Shown: positions 32,115-45,239, counted from the first letter of the stretch. The stretch is 64,000 nucleotides of DNA from Catellatospora citrea (GCF_003610235.1 NZ_RAPR01000001.1:3534001-3598000); one strand, 5' to 3'. The notes: a model not told the origin generated them from the sequence alone. Made by a program: numbers and translations.

Positions 32115-34603
32115 TGAAAAGGCTCGTTGTCGCCGGGTACGGCATGGTGGCGCAGCGCTTCCTGGAGGCGTTCGCGGAGCGGGCGGCCGAGGGCTGGTCG
32201 GTGACCGTGCTGGCCGAGGAGGACCGCCCGGCGTACGACCGGGTGCGCCTGTCGGCCTGGTTCGACGACTACGACGCCGGGGCGCTGCACCTGGGCGGCG
32301 CGCCCGACGGGGTCGCGGTGCGGCTGAACGAGGCCGTCACCGGGATCGACCGCGACCGCAAGGTCGTGCACAGCGCCTCCGGCGAGACGCCGTACGACGC
32401 GCTGGTGCTGGCCACCGGCTCGCGGGCGTTCGTGCCGCCGATCGCGGGCAGTGACCTGCCCGGTGTCTTCGTCTACCGCACCCTCGACGACCTCGCGGCG
32501 CTCAAGGACTGGGCGACCGCGGGCGGCCGCCGGATCGGCGCGGTGCTCGGCGGCGGCCTGCTCGGCCTGGAGGCCGCGAACGCGCTGAAGCTGCTCGGCA
32601 TCACCACGCACGTGGTCGAGTTCGCGCCACGGCTGATGCCGCTGCAGGTGGACGAGGGCGGCGGCGCGGTGCTCAAGCGGCACATCGAGGCGCTGGGCGT
32701 CACCGTGCACACCGGGCGCGGCTGCGCGGGCCTGGAAGGCGACGCGGACGGCGTACGCCGGATGCTGTTCAACGACGGCGGCTCGCTCGACGTGGACGTG
32801 GTCGTCGTCGCCGCGGGCATCCGGCCCCGCGACGAGCTGGCCGAGCCGTCCGGCCTGGTCCGCGGCCCGCGGGGCGGCTTCACGGTCGACGCCGCGTGCG
32901 CGACCGCCGACCCGGCGGTGTGGGCGATCGGCGAGTGCGCCGCGCTGTCGCTCGACGAGACCGGCGGGGTCTGTTACGGCCTGGTCGCGCCCGGCTACGC
33001 GATGGCCGAGGTGGTCGCCGACCGGCTGACCGGCGGTGAGGCGACGATGGCCCGCCCCGACACCTCCACCAAGCTCAAGCTGCTCGGCGTGGACGTGGCC
33101 AGCTTCGGCGCCCCGTTCGCCGAGGGCCTCGACGTGGTCGTCACCGACCAGGTCACCGGCGTGTACGCCAAGCTGCTGCTCACCGACGACGCGAAGACCC
33201 TGCTCGGCGGCATCCTGGTCGGCGACGCCAGCGCGTACCCGACGCTGCGGGCCTCGCTCGGCGGGCCGCTGCCCGCGCCGCCACTGGCGCTGCTCGCCCC
33301 GGCCGGGGACGGGTCGGTGAAGGCCGAGCTGCCCGGCACCGCGCAGGTGTGCTCCTGCCACGCGGTGACCAAGGACCACGTCACCGACGCCATCGCCGGC
33401 GGCTGCACCGACGTGCCGGGACTGAAGGCGTGCACCAAGGCGGGCACCGGCTGCGGCTCCTGCATCCCGCTGCTCAAGCAGCTGCTGGCCGCGGGCGGGG
33501 TGGCCCAGTCCAAGGCGCTGTGCGAGCACTTCACCTACTCGCGCCAGGAACTGTTCGACATCATCCGGGTGCGCGGCATCCGCTCGTTCAGCGAGCTGGT
33601 CGCCGCGCACGGGACGGGCCGGGGCTGCGACATCTGCAAGCCCGCGATCGCGTCGATCCTGGCCGTGACCAACAGCGGCTACATCCTCGACGGCGAGGAA
33701 GCCGCGCTGCAGGACACCAACGACCACTTCCTTGCCAACATCCAGCGCGACGGCACGTACTCGGTGGTGCCGCGCATCCCCGGCGGGGAGATCACCCCGG
33801 AGAAGCTGATCGTGATCGGCGAGGTGGCCCGCGACTTCGGGCTCTACACGAAGATCACGGGCGGCCAGCGCATCGACCTGTTCGGCGCGCGGGTGGAGCA
33901 GCTGCCGCAGATCTGGCACCGCCTCGTCGACGCGGGCTTCGAGTCGGGCCACGCGTACGGCAAGGCGCTGCGCACGGTGAAGAGCTGCGTCGGCGAGACC
34001 TGGTGCCGGTACGGCGTGCAGGACTCCGTCGGCCTGGCCATCGAACTGGAGCTGCGCTACCGGGGCCTGCGCGCCCCGCACAAGCTCAAGTCCGCGGTCA
34101 GCGGCTGCGCCCGCGAGTGCGCCGAGGCCCGCAGCAAGGACTTCGGCATCATCGCCACCGAGAAGGGCTGGAACCTGTACGTCGCCGGCAACGGCGGATT
34201 CCGGCCCCGGCACGCGGACCTGTTCCTCACCGACGTCACCACCGAGGAGCTGATCCGCACCATCGACCGCTTCCTCATGTACTACATCCGCACCGCCGAC
34301 CGGCTGCAGCGCACCGCCGCCTGGCTGGAGGCGATGGAGGGCGGTCTGGACCACCTGCGCGCCGTCATCGTCGACGACGCGCTGGGACTGTGCGCGGAAC
34401 TCGACGCGCAGATGGCCCGCCATGTCGGGTCGTACGCCGACGAGTGGCAGGCCACGCTGCAGGACCCGCAGCGCCTCGCGCGCTTCGTCTCGTTCGTCAA
34501 CGCACCGGGCACGCCCGACCCCGACATCAGCTTCGAGGTCGAGCGCGGGCAGAAGGTTCCTGCCCGCGGCCCGGTGCCGGTAACCCTGGGAGGTGCCCGA
34601 TGA
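32114..34603 (+). CDS. nirB: Nitrite reductase (NADH) large subunit
   Basis: 829 residues from ATG 32114, one base into the previous stop. Domains in order: FAD/NADH (VVAGYGMVAQRFLEAF, GAVLGGGLLGLEAAN), BFD-like [2Fe-2S] (CSCHAVTKDH..GTGCGSC, about 423-465), nitrite/sulfite reductase ferredoxin half-domain, and the siroheme/[4Fe-4S] site (KSCVGETWCRYG and SGCARECAEAR, about 624-685). It reduces nitrite to ammonium with six electrons from NADH. Its stop overlaps the nirD start (ATGA). Normal length. Confidence 0.96.
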   Translation: MKRLVVAGYGMVAQRFLEAFAERAAEGWSVTVLAEEDRPAYDRVRLSAWFDDYDAGALHLGGAPDGVAVRLNEAVTGIDRDRKVVHSASGETPYDALVLATGSRAFVPPIAGSDLPGVFVYRTLDDLAALKDWATAGGRRIGAVLGGGLLGLEAANALKLLGITTHVVEFAPRLMPLQVDEGGGAVLKRHIEALGVTVHTGRGCAGLEGDADGVRRMLFNDGGSLDVDVVVVAAGIRPRDELAEPSGLVRGPRGGFTVDAACATADPAVWAIGECAALSLDETGGVCYGLVAPGYAMAEVVADRLTGGEATMARPDTSTKLKLLGVDVASFGAPFAEGLDVVVTDQVTGVYAKLLLTDDAKTLLGGILVGDASAYPTLRASLGGPLPAPPLALLAPAGDGSVKAELPGTAQVCSCHAVTKDHVTDAIAGGCTDVPGLKACTKAGTGCGSCIPLLKQLLAAGGVAQSKALCEHFTYSRQELFDIIRVRGIRSFSELVAAHGTGRGCDICKPAIASILAVTNSGYILDGEEAALQDTNDHFLANIQRDGTYSVVPRIPGGEITPEKLIVIGEVARDFGLYTKITGGQRIDLFGARVEQLPQIWHRLVDAGFESGHAYGKALRTVKSCVGETWCRYGVQDSVGLAIELELRYRGLRAPHKLKSAVSGCARECAEARSKDFGIIATEKGWNLYVAGNGGFRPRHADLFLTDVTTEELIRTIDRFLMYYIRTADRLQRTAAWLEAMEGGLDHLRAVIVDDALGLCAELDAQMARHVGSYADEWQATLQDPQRLARFVSFVNAPGTPDPDISFEVERGQKVPARGPVPVTLGGAR

Positions 34604-34950
34604 CCACGGCGACCATGACCGTCACCTGGACGGCGATCTGCTCGTACGCCCGGCTGGAGGCCGAGCGCGGCGTCGCCGCACTCGTCGACGGCGTCCAGAT
34701 CGCGATCTTCCGTACCTACTCCGGCGAGCTGTTCGCCATCGGCAACCGCGACCCGATCGCGGGCGCGCAGGTGATGTCGCGCGGCATCGTCGGCACCCGC
34801 GGCGACGCCCCGACCGTCGCGTCCCCGCTGCACAAGCAGGTGTACGACCTGCGTACCGGCGAGTGCCTGGACGTGAGCGGGGTGGCCGTGCCGACGTACC
34901 CCATCCGCCGCACCGGGGACCTGGTCGAAGTGGCTGTGGAAAGGCCATGA
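34600..34950 (+). CDS. nirD: Nitrite reductase (NADH) small subunit
   Basis: 116 residues with a Rieske-like beta fold (VQIAIFRTYSGELFAIGNRDPIAGAQVMSRGIVG, SPLHKQVYDLRTGECL). It lacks the Cys/His pairs that would bind [2Fe-2S], as in other NirD proteins, so it is a structural partner of NirB. The ATG overlaps the nirB stop, and its own stop overlaps a nine-codon mini-ORF leading to nnaR. Confidence 0.94.
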   Translation: MTTATMTVTWTAICSYARLEAERGVAALVDGVQIAIFRTYSGELFAIGNRDPIAGAQVMSRGIVGTRGDAPTVASPLHKQVYDLRTGECLDVSGVAVPTYPIRRTGDLVEVAVERP

Positions 34951-34976
34951 CCACACCCGGCGAGACCCGATCATGA
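34947..34976 (+). CDS. Nine-residue mini-ORF bridging nirD and nnaR
   Basis: ATG 34947 overlaps the nirD TGA (ATGA), and its own TGA (34974-34976) overlaps the nnaR ATG (34973). It reads MTTPGETRS. GGAAAGG just upstream could load ribosomes. It would keep translation coupled across the 22-base gap; the peptide itself is unlikely to matter. Confidence 0.35.
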   Translation: MTTPGETRS

Positions 34977-36058
34977 GCGAACTCGCGGGATTCACCGTCG
35001 GGGTCACCGCCGACCGGCGGCGCGACGAGCTCGCCGCGCTGCTGGAGCGGCGCGGCGCGCGGGTCGTCATCGCCCCCGCGCTGCGCATCGTGCCGCTGCA
35101 CGACGACTCCCAGCTGCGCGAGGCCACGCGGCGCTGCCTGGACACGCCGCCCGACGTCGTGGTCGCCAACACCGGCATCGGCATGCGCGGCTGGCTGGAG
35201 GCCGCCGAGGGCTGGGGGCTGGCCGACCCGCTGCGTACGGTGCTGGCCGAGGCGTACATCGTGGCCCGCGGCCCGAAGGCGCGCGGCGCGGTGCGCGCCG
35301 CGGGCCTGCACGACCAGTGGTCGCCGGACTCGGAGAGCTGCGACGAGTGCCTGGCCCACCTGCTCAAGCGCGGCGTGGGCGGGCAGACGGTGGCCGTGCA
35401 GCTGCACGGCGACCAGCAGCCGGAGTTCTGCGCGTCGCTGCGCGCCGCCGGCGCCGACGTCATCGAGGTGCCGGTCTACCGCTGGGCGCCGCCGCTGGAC
35501 TCGGCCCCGCTGCACCGGCTGGTCGACCTCGTGTCGAACCGCCTGGTCGACGCCATCACCTTCACCTCGGCCCCGGCCGTCGGCGCGCTGCTGGCGGCCG
35601 CCGGGCCGGGCGGGGACGCGGTCCTGGAGGCGCTGCGGGGCGACGTGATCGCCGCGTGCGTCGGGCCGGTGACGGCCGCGCCGCTGATCCGGCAGGGTAT
35701 CCCGGTCATCGCCCCGGCGCGGGCCCGGCTGGGCGCGCTGGTCCGCGCGATCGCCGACGAGCTGCCCCGGCGGGCGGTCACGCTGCAGGTCGCCGAGCAC
35801 CAGCTGACCCTGCGCGGCCACGCGGCGATGGTGGACGGCGAGTTGCGCCCGCTGGCCCCGGCCCCGATGGCGGTGCTGCGGGCACTGGCCTCGATGCCGG
35901 GAAAGGTGCGCTCGCGGGCCTCCCTGCTGCCCGCGCTGCCGCGCGGCGCCGACGAGCACGCCGTCGAGATGGCCGTGGCCCGGCTGCGGGCCGGTCTCGG
36001 CGATCCCGCGTTCGTCCAGACGGTGGTCAAAAGGGGCTACCGGCTGCCGGTGGACTGA
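34973..36058 (+). CDS. nnaR: Nitrate/nitrite assimilation regulator NnaR (HemD-like plus winged helix)
   Basis: 361 residues. Residues 1 to about 255 are a uroporphyrinogen-III synthase-like domain (GVTADRRRDELAALLERRGARVV..VANTGIGMRGWL). Residues about 265-361 are an OmpR-type winged helix (LRGHAAMVDGELRPLAPAPMAVLRALASMPGKVRSR..AVEMAVARLRAGLG..VQTVVKRGYRLPVD). This fusion is the architecture of NnaR, the nitrate/nitrite regulator described in Streptomyces and mycobacteria, which co-activates with GlnR. Its place at the end of nasC-nirD supports that. The HemD domain may sense rather than catalyse. Confidence 0.92.
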   Translation: MSELAGFTVGVTADRRRDELAALLERRGARVVIAPALRIVPLHDDSQLREATRRCLDTPPDVVVANTGIGMRGWLEAAEGWGLADPLRTVLAEAYIVARGPKARGAVRAAGLHDQWSPDSESCDECLAHLLKRGVGGQTVAVQLHGDQQPEFCASLRAAGADVIEVPVYRWAPPLDSAPLHRLVDLVSNRLVDAITFTSAPAVGALLAAAGPGGDAVLEALRGDVIAACVGPVTAAPLIRQGIPVIAPARARLGALVRAIADELPRRAVTLQVAEHQLTLRGHAAMVDGELRPLAPAPMAVLRALASMPGKVRSRASLLPALPRGADEHAVEMAVARLRAGLGDPAFVQTVVKRGYRLPVD

Positions 36059-36085
36059 AACCGCCAACGGACGTATGGTCCCCGC

Positions 36086-36961
36086 GTGATGCGTTTCTGG
36101 GGCAGGCTGCTGGCGGCGGCGTTCGGCATGGCGGCGCTGGTCGCGGCCGCTCAGGTCGGCGTCGTTTATGGACTCGACGTGCTACGGCTGGACCGCGAGT
36201 TCACCGCGGGCGCCGACAACGACTGGAACCTGCAACTGACCTGGGTGGTGTGGTTCACCATCGTCGCCGTGGCGGGTGGAGCCACCTTCGCGGCCGGGTT
36301 GGCCCTGCGCGACCGCCGCCGCATCGGCGCGGCGGTGCGCATCGTGACCGCCCTGGCCGCGGCGCTGGGCGCGGCCGCGGCCGCGTTCCCGCTGACGCTG
36401 CAACCGGTGCAGTACGCCAAACTCAGCGCGACCTTCGACCCGGAGCTGACCGCCGCCATCGCGGTGGCCGCGGGAGTCGTCGCGGGCCTGTTCGTCGCCC
36501 TGCTGGCGGTGGGCCGCAGCCCGCTGGCCGCCAACCTGTGGACCTGCACCGGCCTGGTGTGGCTGCTGGCGATCGCGTCCTACCTGGACACCACCGGGTT
36601 CGGCCGCAACCGCGACGCGCTGGGCGAGTACTACGACCCGATGCGGCTGGCCGTGCTCGACATCAGCAGCCTGCAGCCGATCCCCCGGGCGTCGTTCTCG
36701 ATGCCGGTGATCGCCCTGCTGGTGGCGCTGGCCTGTGCGCTGACCGCCCGGCACGCGGGCCGGTCGCGGCTGCTGATCGCGCTGTCCGGGGCGGTCGGGC
36801 CGCTGCCGGTCGCGATGGCGTACGTCATCGGCGGCCCCGGCATCTCCCGGGCCCTCACCGACCAGGCCGACGCCTACCTGGGCGCGATGATCGCCGTAGT
36901 GGTCGGCCTGATCGCCTCCTCCATCGTCGCCCTGGCCCCCCGCCGCCCCGGCGTCCTCTGA
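36086..36961 (+). CDS. Polytopic membrane protein of unknown function
   Basis: 291 residues from GTG 36086 (ATG 36089 is equally possible). About eight hydrophobic segments are visible (AAFGMAALVAAAQVGVVYGL, LTWVVWFTIVAVAGGATFAAGLAL and others), with basic loops RDRRR and RHAGRSR. I recognise no family signature. The product is an integral membrane protein following the nitrate cluster at 27 bases, but whether it takes part in nitrate metabolism is unknown. The start codon has no clear ribosome binding site and may be leaderless. Confidence 0.7.
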   Translation: MMRFWGRLLAAAFGMAALVAAAQVGVVYGLDVLRLDREFTAGADNDWNLQLTWVVWFTIVAVAGGATFAAGLALRDRRRIGAAVRIVTALAAALGAAAAAFPLTLQPVQYAKLSATFDPELTAAIAVAAGVVAGLFVALLAVGRSPLAANLWTCTGLVWLLAIASYLDTTGFGRNRDALGEYYDPMRLAVLDISSLQPIPRASFSMPVIALLVALACALTARHAGRSRLLIALSGAVGPLPVAMAYVIGGPGISRALTDQADAYLGAMIAVVVGLIASSIVALAPRRPGVL

Positions 36962-36996
36962 CCCCCGCGGCGCGCCGCCCCGCCCCATTCCCTCGC

Positions 36997-37057
36997 GCAA
37001 CTCTTAAAGACTTGCGGCCTCACATCGTCCGTGAGGCCGCAGGTCTTTAAGAGTTGC
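36997..37057. repeat. Long hairpin, CAACTCTT family, copy 2
   Basis: A 27-base-pair stem with a single G-U wobble: 36997-37023 (starting GCAACTCTTAAAGACTTG) pairs with 37031-37057, loop of 7 bases. It sits between the convergent stops of the membrane protein gene (36961) and thiC (37078). Probably a bidirectional terminator. Confidence 0.8.
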
Positions 37058-37077
37058 GGCGGAAGGGGACGGACCGG

Positions 37078-41094
<4,017 letters not shown>

Positions 41095-41098
<4 letters not shown>

Positions 41099-42141
41099 TC
41101 GATACCTCCGGCGGTCAGGCGCTGCGGGGTGAAGGGTTCCCACAGCGGGGGCAGCGTCGCGCCGTCGACCAGGTCGGCGACGGCTGACGCGGTGTACGGG
41201 GCGGCCAGCACGCCGTGCCGGTAATGCCCCGTGGCGACCAGCACACCGGGTGCCAGCTCGCCCACGATCGGTCCGTTGTCGGCGGTGCCGGGCCGCAGTC
41301 CCACCGACACCTCGACCAGCGCGTGCTCGGCCAGCTCCGGCACCAGGTCGGTGGCGGCGCGGAGCAGGTCGCGTACGCCGCCCGCGGTGGCGTGGCCGTC
41401 GGCCCGCTCCTCGACCGTCGCCCCCACCAGCACTTCCCCGTCGCGGCGGGGCACCACGTAGACGGCGTGGCCGTCGGCGTACCCCCGGATGACGTGGCAC
41501 GGCGCGGCCTGGCCGCGCAGCCGCAGGACCGCGCCCTGCACCGGCCGCACCGGCAGTCCGCCCAGCGCGGCGCTGGCGCAGCCCGCGGCGAGCACCACGA
41601 CGTCGGCATCGAGATCGGACAGCCTGTGCACGGCTTCCCGGCGCACCGGGACCAGCTCGCACAGCGCGGCCACCACCCGGCGCGGGTCGACCTGGTGGTC
41701 CGACTCGACCAGCACGCCTCGCGCCCGCGGGTGCAGCAGCGGCTCCCGCTCGCGCAGCCCGTCGCCGTCGAGGGCGACCACCTCCGCACCCAGTTCCCGC
41801 TGGTACGTCCACAGCCGGCGCAGCTGTGCGAGGTCGTCGGCGGTCAGCCCGACCTGCAACGTGCCCTCGGTCCGGTGCCCCAGGTCGTGCCCGGTCGCCG
41901 CGGCCAGCTCCGCCGCGTACCCCGGCCAGCGCCGGGCGCACTCCAGCAGCAGCGCGGTCAGTTCCCGCTCGCCGAAGTAGGACTCCCCGACCGGGGCCAG
42001 CATGCCTGCCGCGACGTGGGACGCGCCGCGGCCGGGAGCGGGATCGTGCACGGTGACGGCGTGCCCGCGGCGGGCGCATGCCCAGGCGATGCTGAGCCCG
42101 ATGATGCCGCCGCCGACGACGGATACGGAAAGGGGTGCCAC
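41095..42141 (-). CDS. thiO: Glycine oxidase ThiO
   Basis: 348 residues, an FAD-dependent D-amino-acid oxidase-like fold: VSVVGGGIIGLSIAWACARRGHAVTVHD (FAD-binding), GRGASHVAAGMLAPVGES, and the C-terminal VATGHYRHGVLAAPYTA typical of ThiO. It oxidises glycine to dehydroglycine for the thiazole ring. First gene after the TPP riboswitch, 10 bases from its 3' end. Confidence 0.95.
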
Positions 42142-42151
42142 CGCGGCCTCC

Positions 42152-42240
42152 TCCCTGCGCCGGCATTACCCGGATCAGGTTCTACGGTCGGGAGCGAGGA
42201 TCAGCTCCCCTCTCAGCCCGGTTCACCGGGCTCCCGTGGG
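42152..42240 (-). ncRNA. TPP riboswitch (THI element)
   Basis: On the minus strand the conserved parts appear in order: a GGGAGCCCGGTGAACCGGG arm, CTGAGA (42211-42216), and CCTGATCCGGGTAATGCCGG continuing to GCGCAGGGA (about 42180-42152). This is the standard thi-box that binds thiamine pyrophosphate. It ends ten bases before thiO and overlaps its ribosome-binding region, so control by blocking translation initiation is likely, as in other actinobacteria. Confidence 0.96.
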
Positions 42241-42431
42241 GTTCTTGGTTCAATGTGGTTCACGCGTTACAAGTGTGTTGCCGTCCGTGACGACTGTCGG
42301 GAGCGTAACCCCGTCCGCACCTGGAGGCAACCCGTGCCCGGCCCGCCGCGACCCTCGCCACACCGGGCCCGCGGCGCGGCGGCACGGCCGGCACGTGTCG
42401 CGAGCACGCCGCACACGCGACAGGCGTCGCT

Positions 42432-43064
42432 TCAGGACGCGACGGCGGCGAGTAGTTCCGCGACGGCGCGGGACGGGTCGGCCGCGTCGGACACCGCGCC
42501 GATGACGGCGACCCCGTGGGCTCCGGCGGCCCGCAGCTCGGGCACGCGGGCGGCGGTGATGCCGCCGATGGCGATGATCGGGGTGCCCGCGCACTGCCGG
42601 GCCACCGCACGCAGGCCCTCCGGCCCGATCGACACCGGCAGACCGTCTTTCGTGGACGTCGCGTAACAGGGGCCGACCCCCAGGTAGTCGGCCCCGTCGC
42701 CGATCGCGCGCAGGGCGGTCGCGGGCAGCCGGGAGGTCGCGCCGAGCACCGCCGCCGGACCGAGCAGCCGCCGGGCCGCCGACACCGGCAGATCGTCCGC
42801 GCCCACGTGACCGCCGGCGGCCCCGGTCGCGAGCGCGACGTGCAGGCGGTCGTTGACCAGCACCGGGACCCCGGCCGGGCGGCACAGCGCGACGATCTGG
42901 TTGGCCAGCTCGTAGGCGAGCCGGTCGGTCCAGTCGTCCGCCGGCCGGAACTGGATGACCAGGTCCGGCGTGGCCACCCGCAACGCGGCCCGCACCAGGG
43001 CGACCGGATCCCTGCCGGGCCTGCCGTCGGTGATCAGATGGAGTCTCCCCAGCGCCATGCCCAT
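42432..43064 (-). CDS. thiE: Thiamine-phosphate synthase
   Basis: 210 residues of ThiE fold: LHLITDGRPG, VIQFRPADD, VPVLVNDRLHVALATGAAGGHVGADDLP (with the ND motif), DYLGVGPCYATSTKDG and PIIAIGGITAARVPELRAAGAHGVAVIGAV. It joins HMP-PP and thiazole phosphate. It is encoded ahead of the riboswitch, with 190 bases to the 5' end of the riboswitch, so it has its own promoter and is not under the riboswitch. The QFRPADD replaces the usual QLREK. Confidence 0.92.
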   Translation of the reverse strand: MGMALGRLHLITDGRPGRDPVALVRAALRVATPDLVIQFRPADDWTDRLAYELANQIVALCRPAGVPVLVNDRLHVALATGAAGGHVGADDLPVSAARRLLGPAAVLGATSRLPATALRAIGDGADYLGVGPCYATSTKDGLPVSIGPEGLRAVARQCAGTPIIAIGGITAARVPELRAAGAHGVAVIGAVSDAADPSRAVAELLAAVAS

Positions 43065-43180
43065 ACCCTATCGATTCTCGTCGGTGAATGGGACGGGCCC
43101 TCCCGTGACAGCCGCCGTCTACATCGGCTCATCCAGATCGCTGATTCTGTGAAATGTCTTTACAGTTACCTTGACTCGGT

Positions 43181-44503
43181 ATGAGAACCCGCCTCGCCCT
43201 CGTCGCCCTCCTCCTGGGCAGCACCGCGGTCGTCGCTCCCACCGCAGGTCAGGCCGCCCCCGCACCCGTCACCGCGGGTGCCGCCGCCGCGGCCGCCGGC
43301 TACGTCAAGGTCGGCTACTTCGTCCAGTGGGGCATCTACCGCCGCAACTTCCTGGTGAAGAACCTGCACACCTCCGGGATGGCCGCGAAACTGACGCACA
43401 TCAACTACGCGTTCGCCAACGTCGGCCCCGACGGCCGCTGCTTCGAGGCGAACGAGGCGGGCGTCGGCGACGCCTGGGCCGACTACCAGAAGCGGTTCAA
43501 GTCGGGCGAATCCGTCGACGGTGTCGGCGACGTGGTGAGCCAGCCGCTGGCCGGCAACTTCCACCAGCTGCGCAAGCTCAAGGCGATGTACCCACACCTG
43601 AAGATCCAGCTGTCGATCGGTGGCTGGACCTGGTCCAAGTACCTCTCCGACGCGGCCCTCACCCCGGCCTCGCGCCAGGCGATGGTCGCCAGCTGCATCG
43701 ACATGTTCATCAAGGGCAACCTGCCCCTCATCGGCACCTCGCCGCACGGCGGCGCGGGCAGCGCGGCCGGCGTGTTCGACGGGTTCGACCTGGACTGGGA
43801 GTGGCCCGCGTCCGAGGGCAACACCGGCAACGTGGTCCGGCCCGAGGACAAGCACAACTACACGCTGCTGGCCGCCGAGTTCCGCAGCCAGCTCGACGCG
43901 TACGGCGCCCAGGTCGGGCGGACGTACTCGCTCAGCGCGTTCCTGCCCGCGGACCCCGCGAAGATCAACGCTGGGATCGAGACCGCACCGCTGTTCTCCT
44001 ACCTCGACTTCGCCACCGTCCAGGGGTACGACCTGGTCGGTGCTTGGGATCCGGTCACCGGGCACCAGGCGAACCTCTACTCCACGCCCTCGTCGCCGTT
44101 CAGCGTGGACCTCGCCGTGGACACCTACCGCGCCCAGGGCGCACCGGCGGGAAAGATCGTCATCGGCATCCCGTACTACGGCCGGGGCTGGGCCGGCGCG
44201 GGCAGCGCCAACAGCGGCCTCTACCAGCCGGCGACCGGCCCGGCGCGGGGCACCTACGAGGACGGCGTCGAGGACTACAAGAAGGTCATCGCCAAGCAGG
44301 GCACGGTCTACTACGACCCGGTCGCCGGCGCGACCTGGAAGTACGGCGGCGGCGCCTTCTGGTCCTACGACACCCCGCAGGTCATCGCCCAGAAGACGGC
44401 ATACGTCAAGGCCAACGGCCTCGGCGGGACCATGGCCTGGTCCCTCGACGGCGACACCCCGACCGGCGAACTCACCACCGCGATCCACAACGGCTTCAGC
44501 TGA
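43181..44503 (+). CDS. Secreted chitinase, glycoside hydrolase family 18
   Basis: 440 residues. A Sec signal peptide (MRTRLALVALLLGSTAVVAPTAGQAA) precedes a single GH18 domain: GYFVQWGIYRRNF, SIGGWTWS (145-152) and the catalytic D200-G-F-D-L-D-W-E207, with E207 the acid. The C-terminus GTMAWSLDGDTP is the usual end of the barrel. No chitin-binding or fibronectin domain is present, which is shorter than many actinomycete chitinases. TACAGT (43161-43166) is a possible -10, placing transcription start close to the ATG. No DasR-like site was seen. Confidence 0.95.
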   Translation: MRTRLALVALLLGSTAVVAPTAGQAAPAPVTAGAAAAAAGYVKVGYFVQWGIYRRNFLVKNLHTSGMAAKLTHINYAFANVGPDGRCFEANEAGVGDAWADYQKRFKSGESVDGVGDVVSQPLAGNFHQLRKLKAMYPHLKIQLSIGGWTWSKYLSDAALTPASRQAMVASCIDMFIKGNLPLIGTSPHGGAGSAAGVFDGFDLDWEWPASEGNTGNVVRPEDKHNYTLLAAEFRSQLDAYGAQVGRTYSLSAFLPADPAKINAGIETAPLFSYLDFATVQGYDLVGAWDPVTGHQANLYSTPSSPFSVDLAVDTYRAQGAPAGKIVIGIPYYGRGWAGAGSANSGLYQPATGPARGTYEDGVEDYKKVIAKQGTVYYDPVAGATWKYGGGAFWSYDTPQVIAQKTAYVKANGLGGTMAWSLDGDTPTGELTTAIHNGFS

Positions 44504-44515
44504 CCCCGCCCGCAT

Positions 44516-44546
44516 CGCGGCACCGGGCGTCGCACCCGGTGCCGCG
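44516..44546. terminator. Bidirectional terminator between chitinase and MBL-fold genes
   Basis: A perfect 12-base-pair stem, CGCGGCACCGGG (44516-44527) with CCCGGTGCCGCG (44535-44546), loop of seven bases. It lies between the convergent stops. Confidence 0.7.
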
Positions 44547-44554
44547 GTGGCGGT

Positions 44555-45148
44555 TCAGCGGGGCGTGGTGCCGTCCGGGGTGAACGGCGCACCGTGGCCG
44601 GGGACGACGCGATCGGCCACGGCCAGGACCCGCTCGCGGCTGGCGCGCAGCTGGGCACGGTCCGGCGCGACCGGGTCGTCGGCGGGTCCGTCCGCGCGCC
44701 ACCACAGGTCGCCGGCCAGCGCCACGACGCCCTCCGGCGTGCCGACGAGCAGGGTGATGTCCTCGTGGCTGTGGCCCGGCGTGCTGATCAGCCGTACGGA
44801 GTCGGAGAACGCGTAGCCCTCGGCGTCCCGGTCGGTCCACTCGTGACCCCGGTAGATCGCCTTGTGGTCGTGCATACGCGCCGCCGTGAACAGCCCGGCG
44901 TTGAGGACGTTGTCGGGGTGGTGGTGGCTGAGCACGACGTCGGTGACGTCGGCCGGCGCCAGCCCGAGCGCGGCGAGCGCATCGGGGATGACCGCGGCAT
45001 GCGCGACCATGCCCGGGTCGAACACGATGCGCAGGTCGCCGTCGACGACCAGGGAGACGGTCGCGGCCACGCCGGGGCCGGTCGACGTGGTGTATCCGGT
45101 GGCCAGGATGTGGAGGGCGGCGGCACGGCCGTGGGGTGCGTCGGTCAT
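44555..45148 (-). CDS. MBL-fold metallo-hydrolase
   Basis: 197 residues from ATG 45148 (ATG 45169 is also possible). Metallo-beta-lactamase motifs in order: VVLSHHHPDN (canonical HxHxDH, with Asn at the last His), STPGHSHED, ALAGDLWW and VPGHGAPF. One metal ligand differs, so a single metal or altered activity is possible. The compact domain without partner motifs gives no substrate. It lies between the chitinase terminator and the ABC-F gene. Confidence 0.82.
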   Translation of the reverse strand: MTDAPHGRAAALHILATGYTTSTGPGVAATVSLVVDGDLRIVFDPGMVAHAAVIPDALAALGLAPADVTDVVLSHHHPDNVLNAGLFTAARMHDHKAIYRGHEWTDRDAEGYAFSDSVRLISTPGHSHEDITLLVGTPEGVVALAGDLWWRADGPADDPVAPDRAQLRASRERVLAVADRVVPGHGAPFTPDGTTPR

Positions 45149-45239
45149 GTGATCATCATGGTGGGCCATGCCGATCTTGACGAGTGGCACGGATGCCACC
45201 GATCGCCGGAAACGTGCCAACACCGCGCGAGAGCTCGGG

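Noticed and set aside
30971..34423. Minus-strand open frame of 1150 codons opposite nasB-nirB
   Set aside because: High-GC codon bias creates long antisense frames. The plus-strand frame encodes clear FAD/BFD/siroheme enzymes; the antisense product is Arg/Ala/Gly-rich with no motif.
34973..36058. Assignment of the HemD-like gene as the biosynthetic uroporphyrinogen-III synthase
   Set aside because: The fused winged helix and the position after nirD match the NnaR regulator. The biosynthetic hemD would be expected with hemB/hemC, which are not here.
43065..43180. DasR site or chitinase direct repeats upstream of the GH18 gene
   Set aside because: No ACTGGTCTAGACC-like site or TGGTCCAGACCT repeats could be found by eye.
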